This document shows positions 1 through 5,335 of a stretch of DNA of 8,171 nt, in pieces. Location: assembly GCA_021205485.1 (NCBI GenBank), contig JAJPXK010000137.1, positions 1-8,171 on the forward strand, written 5' to 3'. The DNA comes from Clostridia bacterium (lineage in GTDB: Bacteria; Bacillota; Clostridia; Christensenellales; Borkfalkiaceae). The notes under the pieces are model-generated. The model had not been told where the DNA came from. It saw nothing but the letters and a program-made list of their open reading frames with translations, and did not search any database. The translations under genes were made by a program, and so were the position numbers. How positions within the stretch are numbered: position 1 is the stretch's first letter; every line of letters starts with the position of its first letter.

Positions 1-2220
1 ATAAAGGGCGGTGTGTATTACACCGAGGGCAAAATTGTTAAAGAAAACGCAGCGTTTGTGCTGGAGGCCAAAAAACGCCTCGCCGTAAAGGGCACGATGG
101 CGTATAAAATTCTGTCCGCTCACAACAAGGGCGACGACGAAAATTTAAAGATCAAATTCGACGCTCTGGCGTCGCACGATATAACATACGTAGGCATTAT
201 CCAGACGGCCAAAGCCTCGGGGCTCAAAGAATTTCCCCTGCCGTATACGCTTACAAACTGCCACAACTCGCTGTGCGCGGTAGGCGGCACCATAAACGAG
301 GACGACCACGTGTTCGGCCTGTCCGCGGCCAAAAAGTACGGCGGCAACTATGTACCCCCGCACCTCGCCGTAATCCACCAGTATATGCGCGAATGCGAGG
401 CGAAATGCGGGGCGATGATATTAGGCTCAGACAGCCACACCCGCTACGGCGCCTTAGGCACGATGGCTGTAGGCGAAGGCGGGCCCGAGCTTGTAAAACA
501 GCTTTTAGGGCAGACGTACGACGTTAAACGCCCCGAAGTAATCGCCGTATATTTAAAGGGCAAGCTTAAAAAGGGAGTAGGCCCTCAGGACGTAGCCATA
601 GCCCTTGTCGGCGCTACCTTTAAAAAGGGCTTTGTAAAAAACAAGGTGCTTGAATTTGTCGGCCCCGGGATTAAAAACCTCTCTATGGATTTCCGCCTCG
701 GCATAGACGTAATGACTACCGAAACAACCTGTCTTACCAGCATCTGGGAGACCGACGAGCAGACTAAGGAATACTTCAAAATCCACGGAAGGGAGGGGGA
801 TTTCAAGGAGCTTCACCCCGACCCCCTCGCATATTACGACGGTGCCGTGACTATAGATCTGTCGAGGGTAGAGCCTATGATAGCCCTGCCGTTCCATCCT
901 TCAAACGCATACACCATCCGCGAGGTGATAGATAACGCGAACGACATTTTAGGCGAGGTTCAGGAACGCGGCAACAAACTTAAAGGGAGCGACACCTTCC
1001 GCCTTACCGACAAGATAAAGGACGGCAAAATTTACGTAGACCAGGGAATTATCGCAGGCTGCGCGGGCGGCATGTATGAAAATATAGCCGAAGCCGCCGA
1101 GATTTTAAAGGGCAAAAACTGCGGCAACAGGGAATTTTCTTTAAACGTATACCCGCAGAGCCAGCCGGTGTTCAAATGCCTTGTGGATAACGGCTATATA
1201 TCCTCGTTGATGTCGGCGGGCGCCGTGGTTAAGACGGCGTTCTGCGGGCCCTGCTTCGGCGCGGGCGATACCCCTGCGAACAACGGGCTTTCAATAAGGC
1301 ATACCACCCGCAACTTTGAAAACCGCGAGGGCAGCAAACTAGGCGAAGGCCAGCTTGCGGCGGTAGCCCTTATGGACGCGCGTTCCATCGCGGCCACGGC
1401 GGCGAACGGCGGCGTACTCACCCCCGCGACCGAGGCCGAATATACCAAGAAATATAAAAAATATTACTTCGATAAATCAATTTACGACAACAGGGTATAC
1501 CGTGGCTACGGCAAGGCGGACCCTTCGGCCGAGCTTATATACGGCAACAATATCGCCGACTGGCCCGAGCAGATACCCCTCAAAAACAGTGTTTTAATGA
1601 AGGCCGTTTCCGTTCTTACAGACCCTGTGACCACCACCGACGAGCTTATCCCTTCGGGCGAAACTTCGTCTTACCGCTCCAATCCTATGCGCCTTGCTGA
1701 GTTTGCCCTTTTGCGCAAAGACCCCGCCTACGTAGGCAGGGCCAAGGCTGTAAAGGCCGACGAGGAAACCCGCAGGCAGAGCGGCGTTTTGCCGGAAGAC
1801 GTGTTAAAGGAGGCGGGAGTAAAGCTTGACCCCGATACAATGTACGGCAGTTTTGTCGCCGCGAGAAAGCCGGGCGACGGCTCGGCGAGGGAGCAGGCCG
1901 CTTCCTGCCAGAGGGTGTTAGGCGGCGTCGCCAACATAGCCGAGGAGTACGCAACAAAACGCTACCGCTCTAACCTTATAAACTGGGGCATGCTTCCCCT
2001 TACCTGCCGCAGCTTTGACTTTAAAGTAGGCGACTATATCTATATAGAAAATATAGTCGGGCTTATAAAGGAAGGGGCGGAGGCCATTCCCGCCAAGCAC
2101 ATTTCTGACGGAAAGGTGAAAAATATTATGCTCGGAATAGGCTACCTGACCTCGGAAGAAAAGGAGATTATCCTTTCTGGCTGCCTTATAAACTATAACC
2201 GCGACAAAGCGGGACTGTAA
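1..2220 (+). CDS. Aconitase-superfamily hydratase (YbhJ-like), 5' end just outside the window
   Basis: Predicted cytoplasmic 4Fe-4S hydro-lyase of the aconitase superfamily; the substrate is unknown. Numbering from the GTG at 13: the three cluster cysteines are C350 (in AGCAGG) and C411/C414 (in FCGPC), spaced 61 and 3, close to 63 and 3 in mitochondrial aconitase. H84, H122, D140-S141-H142 (SDSHT), R433/R438 (RNFENR), R555 (SSYRSNP) and S624/R626 (GDGSAREQ, swivel domain) match aconitase H101, H147, D165-S166-H167, R447/R452, R580 and S642/R644. The aconitase Asp100 position is Cys83 (N-C-H). The TTDHI motif reads TTDEL (543-545). At about 735 residues it is a full single-chain enzyme, not a LeuC/LeuD-type half. 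The frame stays open to base 1 (I-K-G-G before the GTG), the GTG has no Shine-Dalgarno, and remembered clostridial relatives begin a few residues earlier with a similar GGVY stretch. The real start is therefore probably upstream. A terminator follows the stop directly. Family is confident; substrate unassigned. Confidence 0.9.
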   Translation: MKGGVYYTEGKIVKENAAFVLEAKKRLAVKGTMAYKILSAHNKGDDENLKIKFDALASHDITYVGIIQTAKASGLKEFPLPYTLTNCHNSLCAVGGTINEDDHVFGLSAAKKYGGNYVPPHLAVIHQYMRECEAKCGAMILGSDSHTRYGALGTMAVGEGGPELVKQLLGQTYDVKRPEVIAVYLKGKLKKGVGPQDVAIALVGATFKKGFVKNKVLEFVGPGIKNLSMDFRLGIDVMTTETTCLTSIWETDEQTKEYFKIHGREGDFKELHPDPLAYYDGAVTIDLSRVEPMIALPFHPSNAYTIREVIDNANDILGEVQERGNKLKGSDTFRLTDKIKDGKIYVDQGIIAGCAGGMYENIAEAAEILKGKNCGNREFSLNVYPQSQPVFKCLVDNGYISSLMSAGAVVKTAFCGPCFGAGDTPANNGLSIRHTTRNFENREGSKLGEGQLAAVALMDARSIAATAANGGVLTPATEAEYTKKYKKYYFDKSIYDNRVYRGYGKADPSAELIYGNNIADWPEQIPLKNSVLMKAVSVLTDPVTTTDELIPSGETSSYRSNPMRLAEFALLRKDPAYVGRAKAVKADEETRRQSGVLPEDVLKEAGVKLDPDTMYGSFVAARKPGDGSAREQAASCQRVLGGVANIAEEYATKRYRSNLINWGMLPLTCRSFDFKVGDYIYIENIVGLIKEGAEAIPAKHISDGKVKNIMLGIGYLTSEEKEIILSGCLINYNRDKAGL

Positions 2221-2226
2221 ATTATA

Positions 2227-2258
2227 ATCTCCTCGCATAAAAACGCGAGGGGATTTTT
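2227..2258 (+). terminator. Intrinsic terminator of the hydratase gene
   Basis: A 10-bp stem (2227-2236 with 2245-2254, one G-U pair, core CCTCGC/GCGAGG) closes an 8-nt loop (ATAAAAAC) and runs into a T tract at 2254-2258. It starts 7 nt after the hydratase stop codon. Its T tract overlaps the left end of the repeat element that follows. Confidence 0.85.
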
Positions 2259-2365
2259 GTATACTGCCTCATTATAGCCTCCCCTTATTAAGGGAGGCTA
2301 TATTCTGTCATCCTGAGCGTTCACCCCCTATGTGAGGGGAAGCCGAGATCGCAGTATTACAAAAA
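2254..2365. repeat. Interspersed-repeat/MITE-like element with imperfect terminal inverted repeats
   Basis: The ends are inverted repeats: TTTTTGTATACTGC (2254-2267) faces GCAGTATTACAAAAA (2351-2365), whose reverse complement differs by one inserted A. Inside is a strong hairpin, TATAGCCTCCC (2273-2283) with GGGAGGCTATA (2292-2302), and a weaker C-run/G-run hairpin (about 2320-2341). Between them lies CTGTCATCCTGAGCG (2304-2318), which resembles a dispersed repeat I remember from many gut bacterial genomes. There is no ORF. It sits directly after a terminator, a typical place for small non-autonomous repeats. There is only one copy in this window, so mobility is inferred; it could also be an ordinary structured intergenic RNA. 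Confidence 0.5.
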
Positions 2366-2400
2366 ACTCTATGTGTCTATACCTTATCGCTATATTTACA

Positions 2401-2429
2401 TTGATTTTTGCGGCAGAAGGGGTTATAAT
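2401..2429 (+). promoter_or_regulatory. Sigma-A-type promoter for the 2463-3107 gene
   Basis: TTGATT (2401-2406), a 17-bp spacer, and a perfect TATAAT (2424-2429). Transcription would start near 2436, giving a leader of about 27 nt that contains the GGGGAGGAG ribosome binding site (2451-2459). Confidence 0.8.
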
Positions 2430-2462
2430 TAAATTACAAAATTTTCATCCGGGGAGGAGAAT

Positions 2463-3107
2463 ATGAAATACAGGGTTGTCGGCTGGACGTCTTACGACGA
2501 TTACAGCGTAAAGGACGGCGATTTAACTTACGCCGCGTACACGACTATAATAGACGAAATCCGCAGTGAAAAGCTGTTTTTCTCAGGTTACGACCACCAG
2601 GAAAGAAGTTACTGCGTCCCCGTTCTGAACGACGGCAAGAAGAGGATTTTTTCGCAGCGGAGCTGGGGCGGGCTTATGGCCGAAGCCTACGGGTATTACG
2701 GGCGGTTTGACTACAGCCTGTTTTCTTACCCTTCGGCGGTAGGCAAAGGGGCTAAAATCCCCGAAGGTCAGGGCGTTCCCGTATGGTTTGTCCCCGAAAA
2801 GGATTTAAGCGAAGAAATTACGGTAAACGTCGGCGAGGAAAAATTCGCCGAGGCCGAAAGCGGCAGAATTAAAATAGCCGAAGAGGGCAGGCTCAGATAT
2901 GTGGATAAAGGGGATACGCTTACGCTTGTATGCGGCGATATGGCGGCGAGCTACAAAGTTTTTGACGTGTTCAGCCGCTTAAGGGACGTGCCCGACGATA
3001 TCCAGAGCATTATAGACCGTTACGAAGACAAAAAAGAGGTTGAACGGGCGACGGAAATCGCCGCAAAGGCCCCCTACATATTCGATATAAGGCTTAAAAA
3101 AATTTAA
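2463..3107 (+). CDS. Hypothetical protein, 214 aa, aromatic-rich N-terminal domain
   Basis: Function not recognised. The ATG is fixed by an excellent ribosome binding site (GGGGAGGAG, 4 nt upstream). There is no signal peptide and no membrane segment, so it is probably a soluble cytoplasmic protein. The most distinctive part is residues 39-80, dense in aromatic and polar residues: FSGYDHQERSYC, VPVLNDGKK, FSQRSWGG and MAEAYG. I believe this block recurs in uncharacterised clostridial proteins, but cannot confirm it. Residues about 101-112 (GVPVWFVPEKD) lead into a beta-rich, charged second half (about 117-170), then a helical tail (about 174-202, KKEVERATEIAAKA). It has its own promoter and lies between the hydratase terminator and the rubredoxin promoter, so it is probably monocistronic. 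No terminator is obvious behind it, so read-through into rubredoxin is possible. Confidence 0.85.
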   Translation: MKYRVVGWTSYDDYSVKDGDLTYAAYTTIIDEIRSEKLFFSGYDHQERSYCVPVLNDGKKRIFSQRSWGGLMAEAYGYYGRFDYSLFSYPSAVGKGAKIPEGQGVPVWFVPEKDLSEEITVNVGEEKFAEAESGRIKIAEEGRLRYVDKGDTLTLVCGDMAASYKVFDVFSRLRDVPDDIQSIIDRYEDKKEVERATEIAAKAPYIFDIRLKKI

Positions 3108-3150
3108 TATCGCCATAAGAAAAAATTTTAAATAAATGCGTGTGTAATAA

Positions 3151-3179
3151 TATACATACGCAGGCATATATGATATAAT
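3151..3179 (+). promoter_or_regulatory. Promoter of the rubredoxin gene
   Basis: TATACA (3151-3156, 4 of 6 matches to TTGACA), a 17-bp spacer, and a perfect TATAAT (3174-3179). Predicted transcription start is near 3186, about 40 nt before the ATG; GAGG at 3216-3219 is the ribosome binding site. Confidence 0.65.
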
Positions 3180-3226
3180 CTTATTGCAGGCGGAAAGCTT
3201 GTAAAAAATAAAAGCGAGGTAGAAAT

Positions 3227-3391
3227 ATGAAGTATGTTTGCAGCGTATGCGGCTGGACTTATGACGAAGAAAAAGGCTTCCCCGAAGCCGGAATCGCGCC
3301 CGGTACACCCTGGAGCGAAGTGCCCGAAGATTTTGAATGCCCTCTTTGCTTCGTTGGCAAGGCCGATTTTGAAGAATCGGACGATGATTGA
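3227..3391 (+). CDS. Rubredoxin, 54 aa
   Basis: Small Fe(Cys)4 electron-transfer protein, cytoplasmic. In anaerobes rubredoxin typically feeds electrons to rubrerythrin, flavodiiron or superoxide-reductase-type detoxification enzymes; none of those partners is in the window. The four iron ligands are C5 and C8 (YVCSVCGW) and C38 and C41 (FECPLCF). The family hallmark GIAPGTPWSEVPEDFECP lies at residues 22-39. The length is normal for a stand-alone rubredoxin. Two positions differ from the usual form: the residue after the second CxxC is F42 where glycine is usual, and the aromatic two before C38 is F36 where tryptophan is common. Ribosome binding site GAGG is 7 nt before the ATG. It has its own promoter and a strong terminator 15 nt after the stop, so it looks monocistronic. 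Confidence 0.95.
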   Translation: MKYVCSVCGWTYDEEKGFPEAGIAPGTPWSEVPEDFECPLCFVGKADFEESDDD

Positions 3392-3405
3392 TATTTGCAA
3401 TGAAT

Positions 3406-3446
3406 AAAGCCCTGTCGCCGACTTTGGTACAGGGCTTTGTTTTTTT
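3406..3446 (+). terminator. Intrinsic terminator of the rubredoxin gene
   Basis: A perfect 10-bp stem AAAGCCCTGT (3406-3415) with ACAGGGCTTT (3429-3438), a 13-nt loop, then G and seven T (3440-3446). It lies in the convergent gap to trhA. The opposite strand lacks a good T run, so it would serve trhA only weakly. Nothing else was seen between 3447 and the trhA stop at 3505. Confidence 0.9.
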
Positions 3447-3504
3447 GTTTCTGCGGGGCGGAAAAATGGAGAATATTTTCGATTGGCCCGCATATATGCC
3501 TGAG

Positions 3505-4227
3505 TTAAAGCAGATAATATATGCTTACAAACTGCAACGCCGTGCCCGCGAGGACGAACAGATGCCATACGCAGTGGAAGTACTTTTTCTTGCTGCCTAC
3601 GCCGTAAAAAATTATGCCTAAAGTGTAAGTTACCCCTCCGCACAAGAGGTATATAAGCGATTTTACGCTAAGAACCTTTAAAAGCATAGGCAGGGCGAAG
3701 ATTATGCACCAGCCCATTACAAAGTAGCCGGCCATGCTTATTATTTTTACGGGTTTCCAGTACATATTTATCGCGTTGAAGGTGATGCCTACGGCGGCGA
3801 TGGCCCACTGTATGCCGAAAAGAATGTATCCTAACGCCATTCCCTTAAAGGCGATAAGGCAGTAGGGGGTATACGTTCCCGCGATGAGCAAAAATATTGT
3901 GCAGTGGTCAAAAATCCTGAACACCCTTTTTGCTTTGCCCTGCGGCAGGGCGTGGTATAAACAGCTCATAGTGTAGAGTATGGTTATCGAAAGCGAGTAC
4001 ATTATCACCGCGAGGTAGTTTACTCCCGAGGGGCTGTGCGACACCGTTATGCACCCGAAAATAAGGGCGAATACGCCGAACAGAGCTCCTATGCCGTGAG
4101 TCACGCTGTTGAATATCTCTTCGCCGAGGGTAAATTTAGGCTGCAGCGCCGCCCTGCGTTCGGCCTTTATCTGTTTTAGTTCTGCCTTTGTCATTGCGTT
4201 TGACGTAAGTACTTTTTCTCCGTTCAT
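3505..4227 (-). CDS. trhA: TrhA / hemolysin III family (PAQR) membrane protein
   Basis: Polytopic membrane protein of the PAQR superfamily (HlyIII, YqfA, TrhA), 240 aa. The family is linked to membrane homeostasis in Bacillus; the old hemolysin name rests on weak data. Numbered from the chosen ATG: a soluble N-terminus (1-33), then EEIFNSVTHGIG (36-47), with H44 opening helix 1. The metal-site motifs are SCLYH (S88, H92), FDHCTIFLLIAGTYTP (D107, H108) and HCVWHLFVLAG (H218, H222), matching the PAQR zinc-site Ser/His/Asp/His/His pattern. Seven hydrophobic segments are visible. Start choice: an upstream in-frame GTG at 4242 is part of the Shine-Dalgarno itself (GTGAAGGA), which sits 7 nt before the ATG at 4227, so the ATG is preferred. 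Oddity: where many relatives carry a late His in the last helix, this one has Q232 (TALQF). It is convergent with rubredoxin and divergent from the YwaF-like gene. Confidence 0.93.
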   Translation of the reverse strand: MNGEKVLTSNAMTKAELKQIKAERRAALQPKFTLGEEIFNSVTHGIGALFGVFALIFGCITVSHSPSGVNYLAVIMYSLSITILYTMSCLYHALPQGKAKRVFRIFDHCTIFLLIAGTYTPYCLIAFKGMALGYILFGIQWAIAAVGITFNAINMYWKPVKIISMAGYFVMGWCIIFALPMLLKVLSVKSLIYLLCGGVTYTLGIIFYGVGSKKKYFHCVWHLFVLAGTALQFVSIYYLL

Positions 4228-4280
4228 TGTAACATCCTTCACTTTTTCGTATTTGTTTAAAGCCCGCCGTCGGCTTCATA

Positions 4281-4313
4281 ATTATATTATGCCCTTTTGG
4301 CGTTAAAAATCAA
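4281..4313 (-). promoter_or_regulatory. Promoter of trhA
   Basis: On the minus strand, TTGATT (4313-4308) is followed after 16 bp by CATAAT (4291-4286). An overlapping TATAAT (4286-4281) lies 21 bp away and is less well spaced. The leader to the ATG at 4227 is about 50 nt. Confidence 0.6.
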
Positions 4314-4375
4314 CCTACCCCCGCCGCAAAGCTGTCTAATGATTTTTTTGCCATGGAAACCGCCGCGGTGTTAAA

Positions 4376-4434
4376 TTCTATCAAAAAATTTGAAGTTCTA
4401 CCGTAAAAAATTTGTACTCTACCTGCAGTAGAGT
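4376..4434 (+). promoter_or_regulatory. Tandem 20-bp repeats plus a 7-5-7 dyad, candidate operator
   Basis: TTCTA/CTCTA steps recur at 4376, 4396 and 4417 (spacing 20 and 21 bp, about two helical turns). The intervals share an AAAAAATTTG core (4383-4392 and 4405-4414). The last unit becomes a perfect inverted repeat ACTCTAC-CTGCA-GTAGAGT (4416-4434), whose final base is the first base of the -35 hexamer of the next promoter. This suggests a dimeric regulator binding site; no regulator gene is adjacent, and its family is not determined. Confidence 0.5.
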
Positions 4435-4462
4435 TGTTTTTTTTGTCGTATGGTGTTATACT
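4434..4462 (+). promoter_or_regulatory. Promoter of the YwaF-like gene, apparently leaderless
   Basis: TTGTTT (4434-4439), a 17-bp spacer, and TATACT (4457-4462). Transcription would normally begin about 7 nt after the -10, which is exactly the A of the ATG at 4469. No Shine-Dalgarno precedes that ATG. Confidence 0.6.
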
Positions 4463-4468
4463 GTTTTT

Positions 4469-5197
4469 ATGACGCTTGCATATTTTTTATTAATAATACT
4501 TGTATATATTGTTATAATCGCCTTTGCGGTCGGCGCGCATTTTATGCCGAAAAAGGTGGTAAAGGGCATTATGCTCGCCGTGTACGCGGCCATGCTCGCA
4601 GGCGAAACCGTAAAACAGATAGTAGCTTTTACGGCGGAGGGCGGGTACGATCTGTGGATGGCCCCTATGCATTTTTCTTCCACGTTCTATATAACCGTAG
4701 GCTTTGTTCTTCTCGGCGGAAAAAGGCTTAAACATATCGGGCAGTCGGTGCTGCTTGTAAGCGGGCTTATGCTGTTTGCAATGATTGCGTTTTCGCCGTA
4801 TTCCATTTTCGGGGCGGAACCTGAAGACATATTTAAATCGGCGGACAGCATATACGGATATTTTTTCCATATGGCCGTAATATTGCAGCTCGCCGTGATG
4901 ATCGCGGGCGGCGAGTACAAACCTAAATTATACGACCCCGCGATATTTGCCGCGTTCGCCCTTGTTTACGGGTGCATAGCCGTTCCGTTCTCTATAAAAA
5001 CGCAGCTGAACTTTGCAAACATTTTACAGTTCAGCGCCCTGCCCTTTATGGACAGCATCCGCGAAAATTACGGGCACGCCGTTTACCTTATCGTCTACTA
5101 TTTAGGCGTATGCGCGATAGGCGCCGCCATTATTTACGTATATTATCTTTTATATCGGCTATTTGAAAAGCGGAAGAGAAGGTTCCGTATAAATTGA
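4469..5197 (+). CDS. YwaF-like (TIGR02206/TMEM164-type) seven-helix membrane protein
   Basis: Integral membrane protein of 242 aa with about seven hydrophobic segments (roughly residues 3-23, 31-54, 68-84, 92-110, 129-147, 157-175, 204-229) and a basic C-terminal tail (FEKRKRRFR). The PMHFSS motif at 66-71, at the head of helix 3, and NFANIL at 181-186 resemble the YwaF family of Firmicutes, whose function is unknown. The assignment comes from pattern memory and is only moderate. Start choice: the frame can be extended to a TTG at 4412, but that extension would be coded through the promoter's -35 and -10 hexamers and has no ribosome binding site. The ATG at 4469 coincides with the predicted transcription start, so it is preferred and implies a leaderless message. 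No terminator is obvious after the stop. Confidence 0.8.
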   Translation: MTLAYFLLIILVYIVIIAFAVGAHFMPKKVVKGIMLAVYAAMLAGETVKQIVAFTAEGGYDLWMAPMHFSSTFYITVGFVLLGGKRLKHIGQSVLLVSGLMLFAMIAFSPYSIFGAEPEDIFKSADSIYGYFFHMAVILQLAVMIAGGEYKPKLYDPAIFAAFALVYGCIAVPFSIKTQLNFANILQFSALPFMDSIRENYGHAVYLIVYYLGVCAIGAAIIYVYYLLYRLFEKRKRRFRIN

Positions 5198-5335
5198 TTT
5201 ATTAATTTCACACAAATTTAATATTTATTTAAACTGTGTTTTAAGTTGAAAGCTTAAAGTGTTAGTGCAAAGGGCGAAGAGCCTTTTGTTTGCCAAAGTA
5301 ATATATATTTTTGTACTTAGTGCAGGAGGATATAA
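5198..5335 (+). promoter_or_regulatory. Structured AT-rich leader/intergenic region before the protease gene
   Basis: No gene. It holds a dyad TTTAAG-TTGAAAG-CTTAAA (5240-5258), then an imperfect hairpin (about 5267-5293, AAAGGGC/GCCTTTT core) that could weakly terminate the upstream gene, and the 8-mer TTAGTGCA repeated at 5262-5269 and 5317-5324, the second copy running into the ribosome binding site. The best promoter candidate is poor (TTGCCA at 5290-5295, 16 bp, TGTACT at 5312-5317), so the transcription start of the protease gene is unresolved. Confidence 0.35.

Noticed and set aside
553..897. Minus-strand ORF inside the hydratase gene
   Set aside because: Shadow of a strongly conserved coding frame; no ribosome binding site and no family resemblance. 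The same holds for the other internal ORFs of that gene.
3388..3621. Plus-strand ORF of 77 codons (also an ATG at 3466 with a purine-rich stretch before it)
   Set aside because: It begins at the rubredoxin stop, runs through its terminator and then lies antisense to the trhA 3' end; the protein has no recognisable features.
3128..3643. Minus-strand ORF of 171 codons covering the rubredoxin gene
   Set aside because: It is the antisense shadow of rubredoxin and its promoter; the plus-strand rubredoxin is unmistakable.
4228..4242. GTG at 4242 as start of trhA
   Set aside because: That GTG is part of the Shine-Dalgarno GTGAAGGA serving the ATG at 4227.
4412..4442. MerR-type promoter with the ACTCTAC/GTAGAGT dyad between stretched -35 and -10 elements
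   Set aside because: The position expected for the -10 is only a T run, so the dyad fits better as an operator abutting the -35 of the downstream promoter.
4412..4468. N-terminal extension of the YwaF-like protein from a TTG
   Set aside because: It would be coded through both promoter hexamers and the dyad, and has no ribosome binding site; the ATG at 4469 is better.
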